Part shown: in pieces, positions 46,063 to 54,097 of the stretch
Numbering within the stretch: the first letter of the stretch is position 1
Layout of the letters: the number at the start of each line of letters is the position of its first letter
NCBI GenBank assembly: GCA_017469565.1
Contig: JAFUGC010000048.1
Coordinates: forward strand, 1-64,000
Origin: Clostridia bacterium
GTDB lineage: Bacteria; Bacillota; Clostridia; TANB77; UBA1234
Direction of reading: 5' to 3'
Length of the DNA stretch: 64,000 nt
Position numbers and translations under genes: made by a program
Notes under the pieces: generated by a model
What the model saw: only the letters and a program-made list of their open reading frames with translations
Told to the model about the DNA's origin: nothing
Database searches by the model: none

Positions 46063-46087
46063 ACGGTTTGTGTTATAATTAAACCGT
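46063..46087 (+). promoter_or_regulatory. Palindrome around the -10 box of vanZ
   Basis: Arms ACGGTTT (46063-46069) and AAACCGT (46081-46087) flank TATAAT (46074-46079), about 75 bp before the vanZ start. It is a plausible operator for an unidentified repressor. Confidence 0.45.
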
Positions 46088-46160
46088 ATAAATTGTTTTT
46101 GGATAGTTTCTATATGCAAAGACCATCCATACAGTGTTTTGTGTGAAGGCGGTGATATTC

Positions 46161-46688
46161 ATGCTAAATAAGGTTTTTCGTGTTTTATCTTGGGTTATGG
46201 TTTGTCTATGGCTAGTGATTATTTTTAACTTTTCTGCAGAAGATGGGAACATATCTGACGATCAAAGCAAAGGGTTTATCACTAATACAGTAGCAGGGGC
46301 CACAAGTGTGGTGAGGAATATAGGTGTAACAAGCGATAGACTGAATCAACTGCCGCTGAATAAAATTGTAAATAAATTAAATGCACCAATTAGAAAAGTG
46401 GCACATGCAGGGGTTTATTTTGTTTTGGCAATCTTCTTATTAATTGCACTAAATACGCATAAAGAAAAGTTTGTTAGAAATGGTATTATTACCTTGCTCA
46501 TTTGTTTTGTCTATGCTTTAACAGATGAATATCATCAAACTTTTGTGCCAGGGAGAGCCGGCATGTTTACGGATTGCCTGATTGATACATTAGGAGCCGT
46601 TATTGCTTGCATTGTGTATGGAATAGGAATTAGAGCCAGGAGTATTATTGAAAAGAAGTTTTTCAATAGTAAACTAGGGGAGAAGTAA
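46161..46688 (+). CDS. VanZ family membrane protein
   Basis: The 175-residue protein has four hydrophobic segments and the VanZ pattern: a first helix ending in FNFSAEDG, then RKVAHAGVYFVLAIFLLIAL, and TDEYHQTFVPGRAGMFTDCLIDTLGAV. VanZ-like proteins alter susceptibility to lipoglycopeptides and other envelope stresses, but most members have no known function. ATG 46161 with AAGGCGGTG upstream was chosen over an earlier in-frame start. It is monocistronic between a palindromic promoter and a terminator. Confidence 0.88.
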   Translation: MLNKVFRVLSWVMVCLWLVIIFNFSAEDGNISDDQSKGFITNTVAGATSVVRNIGVTSDRLNQLPLNKIVNKLNAPIRKVAHAGVYFVLAIFLLIALNTHKEKFVRNGIITLLICFVYALTDEYHQTFVPGRAGMFTDCLIDTLGAVIACIVYGIGIRARSIIEKKFFNSKLGEK

Positions 46689-46709
46689 AATTTTTACTTC
46701 TCTTTTTTT
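46680..46709 (+). terminator. Terminator of vanZ
   Basis: Arms GAGAAGTAAA/TTTACTTCTC (10 bp) overlap the stop codon and are followed by seven T residues. Confidence 0.85.
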
Positions 46710-46818
46710 ACTGCTTATAGAATGCTATGAAAGTTATGGACATTGTGATAAAATCAAAGATTCAAAATCCAAACTGGAATAAAAGTAGAATAGAGATGTT
46801 ATAATATTGTTGTATATT

Positions 46819-46856
46819 AAAAAATACCGGAAATTTAAAATTTTCCGGTATTTTTT
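46819..46856. terminator. Bidirectional hairpin upstream of the rhamnose operon
   Basis: Perfect 15-bp arms AAAAAATACCGGAAA and complement with an 8-nt loop insulate the rhamnose operon from upstream transcription. Confidence 0.82.
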
Positions 46857-46872
46857 AATATAGCCAAAGGTC

Positions 46873-46906
46873 AAATGTTGACTTTTTCAACATTTAATGC
46901 TATGAT
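46873..46906 (+). promoter_or_regulatory. Promoter with overlapping palindromic operator for the HTH-RmlA gene
   Basis: A sigma-A promoter (TTGACT at 46878-46883, TATGAT at 46901-46906, 17-bp spacing) is overlapped at its -35 box by a perfect palindrome. The arms are AAATGTTGA (46873-46881) and TCAACATTT (46887-46895) with a 5-bp spacer. Binding there would block RNA polymerase. The downstream gene encodes its own helix-turn-helix, so autoregulation is likely. Confidence 0.7.
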
Positions 46907-46927
46907 GCTATCCGAGAGGTGAACCTT

Positions 46928-48034
46928 ATGAACAGATTAGATTCATTATACCTAGGTGAAATTTTAAGAAGAGCAAGAGAAAATAATGCTTATACACAAG
47001 AAGAGGTGGCAGATCAAATTGGAGTTGGAAGAGATGCCATCATTAGGATTGAAAAGGGAACAAGAAAAGTGAGTGTGGAAGAACTTCACCATTTTGTGAA
47101 ACTATATCATTTGGATATTGATGATATTCTATTTGGAGAAGATGATACTGACACTAGTAATATCAAGGGAATCATTTTGGCAGGTGGTAGTGGTACCAGA
47201 CTTTATCCTATCACAAAAGCAGAGAGCAAACAGCTGATTTGTGTTTATGATAAACCTATGATTTATTATCCGCTTTCTGTTTTAATGCAGGCTAAAATTC
47301 AAAATATTCTCATTATTACAACTCCGGAGGACCAAGCAAGCTTTAAGAGACTGTTAGGAGATGGCAGTAGTTTTGGTGTTCATCTAACGTATGCGGTACA
47401 ACCAAAGCCGGAAGGCTTGGCACAGGCACTTATTATAGGAGAAGAGTTCCTTGGTGATTCAGCATGTGCCATGGTTTTAGGGGATAATATCTTTTATGGC
47501 AGTGGACTGGCTAGAGAATTGAAGAGGGCTATTTCGAATGTGAATAATAATATTGCCACCATATATGGTTATCAAGTAAAAGATCCGGAAAGATTTGGCA
47601 TCATGGAACTTGATGAGCAGAATAATGTTTTGAGTGTAGAGGAAAAGCCAGAGCATCCAAAATCAGATTATGCCATTACGGGATTATACTTTTATCCTAG
47701 TGGTGTTTCTCAGAAGGCAAAAATGGTAAAGCCGTCAAACCGTGGGGAGTTGGAAATTACGGCTTTAAATGATTTGTATTTACAGGAAAATAAATTAAAA
47801 GCATGCTTATTAGGGGAAGGGTATTCCTGGTTTGACACGGGCACTTTTGACTCTTTACTGGATGCTTCTAACATGATTAGAACCATCCAGAATAACCGTG
47901 ATTCTGTGATTTGTTGTCCGGAGAAAATTGCCTATGATTATGGCTGGATTGATGAGGATGAGCTTGCAAAATCTGCTGAAATGCAGAATAAAAACAGTTA
48001 TGGAAAATATTTATTCAAAATTATGGGGAGATGA
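46928..48034 (+). CDS. rfbA: Fusion of XRE-type HTH and glucose-1-phosphate thymidylyltransferase
   Basis: The 368-residue protein has an N-terminal XRE helix-turn-helix (about residues 6-60; LGEILRRARENNAYTQEEVA and AIIRIEKGTRKVS). RmlA follows (from about residue 75): GIILAGGSGTRLYPIT, then KPMIYYPLSVLM, QPKPEGLAQAL, EEKPEHPKSDYAI and SWFDTGT. RmlA makes dTDP-glucose, the first step to dTDP-rhamnose, and is feedback-regulated by dTDP-rhamnose in characterised enzymes. The fused DNA-binding domain suggests a sensor-repressor that couples nucleotide-sugar level to operon transcription. ATG 46928 lies downstream of GAGAGGTGA. Confidence 0.92.
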   Translation: MNRLDSLYLGEILRRARENNAYTQEEVADQIGVGRDAIIRIEKGTRKVSVEELHHFVKLYHLDIDDILFGEDDTDTSNIKGIILAGGSGTRLYPITKAESKQLICVYDKPMIYYPLSVLMQAKIQNILIITTPEDQASFKRLLGDGSSFGVHLTYAVQPKPEGLAQALIIGEEFLGDSACAMVLGDNIFYGSGLARELKRAISNVNNNIATIYGYQVKDPERFGIMELDEQNNVLSVEEKPEHPKSDYAITGLYFYPSGVSQKAKMVKPSNRGELEITALNDLYLQENKLKACLLGEGYSWFDTGTFDSLLDASNMIRTIQNNRDSVICCPEKIAYDYGWIDEDELAKSAEMQNKNSYGKYLFKIMGR

Positions 48035-48038
48035 TTAG

Positions 48039-49490
48039 ATGAATCAAATAGAAACGGGATTAATGGATTGTTATATTTTAGAACCTGATAGATTTGGAGA
48101 TGCAAGAGGATATTTTTCTCCTTATTTTATTGATAAAAATCTAGAAAAACTTGGTTTTCAAAAAGTGGTACAAGCCAATAGGAGCAAAAGCTGTAAGGGA
48201 GTTATTAGAGGACTTCATTTTCAGAAAAATCCCAAGTGTCAGGCAAAGATTGTGGAAGTGATTCAGGGTAGTGCCATTGATGTGGTTGTAGATATCAGGT
48301 TGGATTCTCCAACTTACGGGAAACATGTTGCTGTAAAATTAACGGCTGAAAATAATAGGCAGCTCTTTGTTCCTAGGGGATTTGCCCATGGTTTTCTTAG
48401 CCTAGAAGATGATACGGTTTTTCAGTATTTGATTGATAATGATTATGCACCAAAGTTGGAAGGTGGCATCTTATGGAATGACCCGGATTTGGGCATCGAT
48501 TGGGAAAGAATGCTGAAAGAAAATGGGATTGATAATCCAATCCTTTCGGATAAAGATTTGGTTCATCCAAGGTTAAAAGATAATAAAGTGATTTTTAAAA
48601 GAGCACAGGATAAGTTCTTGATAACGGGATATCAGGGGCAGTTAGGGTATGATATTAAAAGAGAATTGATTCAAAATGGAATTGATGAGAAGAATATTTT
48701 AGCACTTGATAAAGCAGAAATGGATATTACAAAATTAGAGGAAGTGATGAGTACTGTCACAAGTTTTCAGCCTGATGTGATTTTTCATTGTGCGGCTTGG
48801 ACTGCGGTGGATAAGGCAGAAGAGGCAGAAAATTTGGTATATGATGTGAATGTACTTGGAACACGCAATATGTTGGAGGCTGCAAGAGCGGTTGATGCAA
48901 AGATTGTTTACTTATCCACAGATTATGTGTTTGATGGCACCAAGGATGGCATGTATGAGCCAGATGATGCGGTGAATCCAAAGAGCGTCTATGGAAAAAC
49001 CAAGTATCTAGGTGAAGAAGAGGTAAGAAAGTATGCAAAGCATTTTATTGCTAGAGTTTCGTGGGTATTTGGCATCAATGGGAATAACTTTATTAAGACG
49101 ATGCTGAAACTTGCTCAAACGCACCAAGAATTAAATGTGGTAGATGATCAAGTTGGTTCTCCAACCTATACGGTTGATTTGGCTCATTTGTTAGTGAATC
49201 TTGCACAGACAGAATCTTATGGAACTTATCATGTAACGAATGAAGGGTGCTGTTCTTGGGCGGAATTTGCAGAGTATATATTTAAAATCAGTCATCAAGA
49301 GGTAAAGGTTGACCATGTAAGCACGGAAGAATATGTGAAGATGACAAACGCAAATCAAGCATACAGACCAAGAAATTCCAAACTGGATAAATCCAAATTA
49401 GATATCATTGGAATGGAAAGGCTTCCGTCATGGCAGGATGCAACTGAGAGATTTTGTAAAGAGTTAGAATTAAAAGGAAACGGATATTGA
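48039..49490 (+). CDS. rfbCD: Fusion of dTDP-4-dehydrorhamnose 3,5-epimerase and reductase (RmlC-RmlD)
   Basis: The 483-residue protein has an RmlC cupin (about residues 1-180; DARGYFSPYF, GVIRGLHFQKNP, FVPRGFAHGF). It is joined to an RmlD short-chain reductase (about 190-483; FLITGYQGQLGYDIKREL, IFHCAAWTAVDKAEE, YLSTDYVFDG, YGKTKYLGEE). It would carry out the last two steps to dTDP-L-rhamnose. The fusion ties the epimerase product to the reductase. It starts 5 bp after rfbA and is followed by rfbB, a complete pathway in three genes. Confidence 0.93.
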   Translation: MNQIETGLMDCYILEPDRFGDARGYFSPYFIDKNLEKLGFQKVVQANRSKSCKGVIRGLHFQKNPKCQAKIVEVIQGSAIDVVVDIRLDSPTYGKHVAVKLTAENNRQLFVPRGFAHGFLSLEDDTVFQYLIDNDYAPKLEGGILWNDPDLGIDWERMLKENGIDNPILSDKDLVHPRLKDNKVIFKRAQDKFLITGYQGQLGYDIKRELIQNGIDEKNILALDKAEMDITKLEEVMSTVTSFQPDVIFHCAAWTAVDKAEEAENLVYDVNVLGTRNMLEAARAVDAKIVYLSTDYVFDGTKDGMYEPDDAVNPKSVYGKTKYLGEEEVRKYAKHFIARVSWVFGINGNNFIKTMLKLAQTHQELNVVDDQVGSPTYTVDLAHLLVNLAQTESYGTYHVTNEGCCSWAEFAEYIFKISHQEVKVDHVSTEEYVKMTNANQAYRPRNSKLDKSKLDIIGMERLPSWQDATERFCKELELKGNGY

Positions 49491-49503
49491 TAGAAATGGG
49501 GTT

Positions 49504-50532
49504 ATGGAAATGAAATTTTTAATTACGGGTGGAGCGGGATTTATTGGTAGCAATTATTTACACTATGTTACGAACAAATATCTTGAGGACCAGTTTGTTT
49601 GCCTGGATGCCCTAACATATGCGGGAAATTATCATAACATTAAGTCCTTAGAGAACAAGAATAATTATCGATTTGTAAAGGGAGATATTACAGATAGAGA
49701 GTTTATCAATGAATTGTTTGAACAGGAAAAATTTGATATCGTTATTAATTTTGCGGCAGAAAGTCATGTGGATAATTCCATTAAAAATCCAGGGATATTT
49801 TTGAATACGAATATTATTGGAACGCAAGTATTAATGGATGCTTGCCGTCAGTTTGGGGTGAAAAGATACCATCAAATATCTACGGATGAGGTATATGGGG
49901 ATTTGCCGTTAGATAGACCGGATTTAAAATTTACAGAAGATACGCCAATCCATACTTCTAGTCCATATTCAACCAGTAAGGCCTCGGCTGATTTATTAGT
50001 CATGGCATATTACCGCACATATGGACTTCCTGTGAGTATTTCGAGGTGTTCTAATAATTATGGACCATATCAGTTTCCGGAAAAACTGATTCCTGTTGTT
50101 ATCAGTAAAGCTTTAAAAAATGAACCAATTCCTGTGTACGGTAAGGGAGAAAACGTAAGAGACTGGATTCATGTCATTGACCATAATATTGGCGTTGATA
50201 TGATTGTGAGAAATGGAAGAGTGGGTGAAGTGTATAATCTTGGTGGGCATTCAGAAAGAACAAATTTGGAGGTGGTGAAAACCATATTGCAACAAATGGG
50301 AAAACCGGAGGATTTAATTACGTATGTCACAGATAGACCAGGACATGATTTAAGGTATGCGATTGATTCTACCAAGGCTGAAAATGAGCTTGGTTGGGAT
50401 TTGACACGTAACTTTGAGGAAGGCATTCAGGATACGGTTCATTGGTACTTATCTAATGAAGATTGGATAAATAACGTGATGACAGGGGAATACCAAAAGG
50501 CATATCAAGGTGCATTATTTGAGAGAAACTAG
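49504..50532 (+). CDS. rfbB: dTDP-glucose 4,6-dehydratase
   Basis: The 342-residue extended short-chain dehydrogenase shows the NAD-binding LITGGAGFIGSNYL and FAAESHVDNSI. The catalytic ISTDEVYGDL and YSTSKASADLLV (Tyr-x3-Lys) follow, then SNNYGPYQFPEKLIP. It converts dTDP-glucose to the 4-keto-6-deoxy intermediate, step two of rhamnose synthesis. Starts at ATG 49504 or 49510 are both possible. It is the last gene of the rhamnose operon. Confidence 0.95.
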   Translation: MEMKFLITGGAGFIGSNYLHYVTNKYLEDQFVCLDALTYAGNYHNIKSLENKNNYRFVKGDITDREFINELFEQEKFDIVINFAAESHVDNSIKNPGIFLNTNIIGTQVLMDACRQFGVKRYHQISTDEVYGDLPLDRPDLKFTEDTPIHTSSPYSTSKASADLLVMAYYRTYGLPVSISRCSNNYGPYQFPEKLIPVVISKALKNEPIPVYGKGENVRDWIHVIDHNIGVDMIVRNGRVGEVYNLGGHSERTNLEVVKTILQQMGKPEDLITYVTDRPGHDLRYAIDSTKAENELGWDLTRNFEEGIQDTVHWYLSNEDWINNVMTGEYQKAYQGALFERN

Positions 50533-50619
50533 AGGAACAATCTGTATTTTTCTCATATAATGTGGTATAATAATATTAGCAAGTAACATGATGTAAGGGG
50601 TGTGAATAGGAGGTAGCTT

Positions 50620-50715
50620 ATGAGAGTTTTAGCTATTATTTTCGCTGCTTTTGTTGTTTTATTTGACTATTGTGCATGTAGATTGTCTTCCAAGATTTCA
50701 AGATTAGAAGAATAA
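50620..50715 (+). CDS. 31-residue single-TM microprotein
   Basis: This short frame has a strong AGGAGG site 6 nt before ATG 50620 and stops with TAA at 50713-50715. It encodes a hydrophobic helix with VLAIIFAAFVVLFDY followed by a Cys-containing, charged tail ending SRLEE. A terminator lies 7 bp after the stop. A TATAAT-like box lies near 50566, so it may be a stand-alone gene. No family recognised. Confidence 0.5.
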   Translation: MRVLAIIFAAFVVLFDYCACRLSSKISRLEE

Positions 50716-50722
50716 GGATGAT

Positions 50723-50764
50723 AAAAAAGCTTTTGTTCCGTCTTTATGGGCAAAAGCTTTTTTT
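50723..50764 (+). terminator. Terminator after the microprotein and rhamnose operon
   Basis: Perfect 13-bp arms AAAAAAGCTTTTG and complement, a 15-nt loop, then T residues. Confidence 0.85.
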
Positions 50765-50889
50765 ATGGCAATTTTATCTGAAATTTATATTGAAAAATAG
50801 AAAATTATGTAATATAATATACATGCTTTTAATGGCATACTGCCATAATATGGCTCATGATAATATAAAAATTAAGGAGTTTTGCTATT

Positions 50890-51609
50890 ATGGATGAAGA
50901 ATTAGATTTGTTAGACTTATTTTTTGCTTTTTGGAAGAAAAAATTGTGGCTATTTGCGGCTGTAATAGTTGGTGCGGTGCTTGGTTTTGTTTATACTAGG
51001 TATATTGTAGTTCCACAGTATACTTCTTCTGTTACCATGATCCTTGCTAAGGCATCAAATGGTAGCACAGAATCATCTGTGGATTCGGAGGATGCTATTA
51101 CACAGTCAGATATTACCTTAAACCAAAAGCTTATTTCTACTTATGGTGAAATTATGAAGAGTAGAAGGGTTGCCAATACCGTAATTGAAAACTTACATTT
51201 GGATATGACTTATAATCAGATTAAGAATTGTGTCAGCGTTTCTTCTGTTAAGGATACAGATGTGATTAAGCTTTCCATTACCACACTAGATCCAGAACTT
51301 TCTGCTAAGATTGCAGAAAATATGACAAATGTTTTTACAGAAGAGGTAGATAGAATCTATAATATCAAGAATATTTCTATTATTGATAATGCAGAGGTAG
51401 ATAGAAAGCCGGTCAATATTAGTTATAGTAAGAATGTAGTGATTTTTGCACTAATTGCTTTTGTGATTGTTGCAGTTGTAATTTTCTTAATCTATTATTT
51501 TGATAATACCATAAAAACAGAAGAGAATATTCAAAAGTTAACGGGTCTTCCTGTTTTGTGTGTCATCCCTAACATAGAGAAAGAGAAGGGAGGAAAAAAG
51601 CGTGCTTAA
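50890..51609 (+). CDS. Wzz/CapA-type chain-length and BY-kinase activator protein
   Basis: The 239-residue protein has two membrane helices (about residues 18-36 and 180-202) around an extracytoplasmic domain. The N-terminal LDLLDLFFAFWKKKLW is typical of the Wzz family. In Firmicutes this protein activates the separate tyrosine kinase and sets polymer length. The kinase gene overlaps its end by 8 bp. The short C-terminal cytoplasmic tail after the second helix would contact the kinase. Confidence 0.92.
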   Translation: MDEELDLLDLFFAFWKKKLWLFAAVIVGAVLGFVYTRYIVVPQYTSSVTMILAKASNGSTESSVDSEDAITQSDITLNQKLISTYGEIMKSRRVANTVIENLHLDMTYNQIKNCVSVSSVKDTDVIKLSITTLDPELSAKIAENMTNVFTEEVDRIYNIKNISIIDNAEVDRKPVNISYSKNVVIFALIAFVIVAVVIFLIYYFDNTIKTEENIQKLTGLPVLCVIPNIEKEKGGKKRA

Positions 51610-52384
51610 GGAGAATATTATTTCCTATAATAAACCAAAATCAGTTGCAGCTGAGGCATATCGTGCTCTTAGAACAAACTTAGAGTTTTCTATGTCTGGG
51701 GAAAATGCTAAGGTCCTTTTGGTTACTAGCTCTCATGTAAGTGAAGGAAAAAGTTCTATTTCGGCCAATCTTGCCACCGTTTTTGCTATGCAAAATAAAA
51801 AGACACTTTTGATAGATGCTGATATGAGAAGGGGCGTTCAGCATAAGAATTTTGGCGTTTCTAACAAAAATGGTCTTTCCAATTTCTTAGCGAATATGAA
51901 TATAGATGAAAACGAATTTATTAAGGATACAGAAGTTGAAAACTTATTCTTAGTTACCTGTGGGGCTGTTCCTCCAAATCCTGCTGAGTTGTTATCTTTG
52001 CCTACTATGAAGGAATTTATTGCAAGTTTAAAAAAAGCTTTTGATATTGTAATTATTGACGGCGCACCTGTTCTTCCAGTTACAGATAGTGTTATTTTGG
52101 CTGCTTTAGTGGATAAAGTGGTGATTGTAACATGTTCTGGAGAAACTCGTAATGAAGAATTGAAGTCTACCAAGGCCATGCTTGATAATGCGGGAGCTAA
52201 TATTGCCGGTGTGGTTTTAAATAAGGTAGATATGGGTAATAAGTTTGGATATAGCAAATACAGTAAATATGGTGGTAAATATTATGGAGCCTATTATGGA
52301 AATGATAATGGCTCAGAGGAGAAAAGCTCATCAAATTTATCTAAATCACCAGAAAAAAAGGCGGATAAAAAATTCAAAAAATAA
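51602..52384 (+). CDS. Capsular BY-type tyrosine kinase
   Basis: The 260-residue cytoplasmic kinase has the Walker A' TSSHVSEGKSSISANLA, Walker A-like LLIDADMRRG and Walker B IVIIDGAPVLPVTDS. Its C-terminal tail has a cluster of tyrosines (YSKYSKYGGKYYGAYYG) for autophosphorylation. It starts at GTG 51602 with GGAGGG upstream, overlapping the activator gene. It regulates polysaccharide polymerisation and export together with the Wzz-like protein and the PHP phosphatase that follows. Confidence 0.93.
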   Translation: MLKENIISYNKPKSVAAEAYRALRTNLEFSMSGENAKVLLVTSSHVSEGKSSISANLATVFAMQNKKTLLIDADMRRGVQHKNFGVSNKNGLSNFLANMNIDENEFIKDTEVENLFLVTCGAVPPNPAELLSLPTMKEFIASLKKAFDIVIIDGAPVLPVTDSVILAALVDKVVIVTCSGETRNEELKSTKAMLDNAGANIAGVVLNKVDMGNKFGYSKYSKYGGKYYGAYYGNDNGSEEKSSSNLSKSPEKKADKKFKK

Positions 52385-52408
52385 ACAAGAAAGGAATATG
52401 GTTGCTTT

Positions 52409-53203
52409 ATGATTGATATTCATAATCATACAATATTTGCTGTGGATGATGGGTCTAGAAATATTGAACAATCCATTAGAATGATTAAGGCTGCTCGTAA
52501 GGTGGGAGTGACAGAGATTTGTTTTTCACCACATTACATGGAAGATGGCTATCGAACAGAAAGAGAAGTTTTACTTTCAAAAGTAGAAGAAATTCAAAAA
52601 TGCTTAAAAAAAGAGGGAATAGAGATGAATCTTTATCTGGGAGAGGAGGTATTTATTTTCCCAGATATGGCAGAAAATCTAGATAAAATAGTTTCATTGA
52701 ATGATTCTAGATACATATTGTTTGAACTTCCTTTGCTAGAAGAGGTAAACTATGTGGATGAGGTTGTTTATCGATTAATGTCACTTGGAAAAGTGCCTGT
52801 GCTAGCTCATCCAGAGAGATATTTTATTACTTCCAAAGATTTTTCTGTGATAGAAAATCTTGCTCAAAAGGGTGTGTTACTTCAAATTAACTTAAATTCG
52901 CTTATTGGACATTATGGAAAAGAGGCAAAAAAACTTGCTGTTAGGCTTTTAAAGGCTGATATGGTTCAGTTTGTGGGTTCAGATGCACATTCTTCTGCGG
53001 GGTATGAAAAGCTTGCAGAAAGTATCCCTGTATTAGAAAAATTAGTTGGTGTAGAAAAAGCAAAGGAGCTTATGGTAGATAATCCTAGAAAGGCTCTTCA
53101 TGATGAAGAAATTGATGTTGGAACTTTTGAGACACATAAGGTGTCTAATCGTTCGAAAACGAGAAAGAGTTTGTTTTCTAAAATTTTAGAAAAGGTGGGA
53201 TAA
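52409..53203 (+). CDS. PHP-domain tyrosine phosphatase (CpsB/YwqE type)
   Basis: The 264-residue PHP metalloenzyme opens IDIHNHTIFAVDDGSRN and has FSPHYMED, LAHPERY and VGSDAHSS, the metal-binding residues of the polymerase-histidinol-phosphatase fold. It should dephosphorylate the tyrosine cluster of the preceding kinase. Order Wzz-kinase-phosphatase matches capsule control modules of Firmicutes. A basic C-terminal tail (SNRSKTRKSLFSK) is unusual in length. Confidence 0.93.
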   Translation: MIDIHNHTIFAVDDGSRNIEQSIRMIKAARKVGVTEICFSPHYMEDGYRTEREVLLSKVEEIQKCLKKEGIEMNLYLGEEVFIFPDMAENLDKIVSLNDSRYILFELPLLEEVNYVDEVVYRLMSLGKVPVLAHPERYFITSKDFSVIENLAQKGVLLQINLNSLIGHYGKEAKKLAVRLLKADMVQFVGSDAHSSAGYEKLAESIPVLEKLVGVEKAKELMVDNPRKALHDEEIDVGTFETHKVSNRSKTRKSLFSKILEKVG

Positions 53204-53210
53204 GGGAGAT

Positions 53211-54086
53211 ATGTGGAAAAAGTTATGGTTTGTTTTTTCTGTCATGTTTGTTTGTTTCATTGCTTTAACAAGCAGTTTTGGTAATTCTTTTGCGGCTACC
53301 AAGGAAGATGTTTTGTCTGCTTTAAACCAAACTTATCAGGTAAGTGGTGAATCATTTAAGTTACCACAAAAATATATTTCTAAAGGTGAAGAATATTTAA
53401 ATAATAATGATTTAACATCAGAACAGTATGATACTATTATTAATGCGGTTGGAAAAGCCGTTGCAATTGCAGAATCTGCTGGAACTACTGATTTAAGTAA
53501 AATCAGTAAAGAGGATAAGCAAAAAGCACTTGGTGTGGTGATGGAAACATCGCGTAATATTAATCTGGATTTGGAAACGGAATTATCTAAATCAAATAAT
53601 AATGCCTCCAATCCTACAAATAGTTCTGAAGATCAGAATGTAAAAGTAGATTCTACTGATAATGCAAATTCTTCTACTGATATAAGTGGAGAAGTTACTA
53701 TCAGTGGTGAGGGTATTTCTGGTGAAACAGAAAATGAAAATGAAAGTACAAATATGAGTCAGTCTGGAGAGTCTACAAATTCTTCTGGAAGTCTCATGGG
53801 ATTAATTGAAAGCCTTAGGGATGAAGGTGGTATGTCCACAGAAGAAATAGAGCAAACTGTTGATAAAAACATCACTTTGGCGATTGTTGGAATGATTTTA
53901 ATTTTATTTATAAATATTTTCATAATTTACTTGATATTTAAATCGAAATGGAATAAAATAATCAAGTACATATTAATGGTAATCTTTATATTATTACTTC
54001 TTGTTTTGCTGGCTGCCCTAATATATGGTTTAATAAACCTTGGCGAAATAAGAGTAATGTATAAACTTTATTACATGTTTATTTAG
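53211..54086 (+). CDS. Exported protein with SGE-rich linker and C-terminal TM pair
   Basis: The 291-residue protein has a signal peptide ending near SFAAT. A helical extracellular domain follows (about 30-130), then a disordered Asn/Ser/Glu-rich linker with ISGE-type repeats (about 130-205). At the C-terminus there are two hydrophobic helices. It is 7 bp after the phosphatase gene and 11 bp before the SLH gene, so it is probably co-transcribed with the capsule export module. No family recognised. It may display a domain at the envelope or sense polymer assembly. Confidence 0.7.
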   Translation: MWKKLWFVFSVMFVCFIALTSSFGNSFAATKEDVLSALNQTYQVSGESFKLPQKYISKGEEYLNNNDLTSEQYDTIINAVGKAVAIAESAGTTDLSKISKEDKQKALGVVMETSRNINLDLETELSKSNNNASNPTNSSEDQNVKVDSTDNANSSTDISGEVTISGEGISGETENENESTNMSQSGESTNSSGSLMGLIESLRDEGGMSTEEIEQTVDKNITLAIVGMILILFINIFIIYLIFKSKWNKIIKYILMVIFILLLLVLLAALIYGLINLGEIRVMYKLYYMFI

Positions 54087-54097
54087 GAGGAAGGAAA

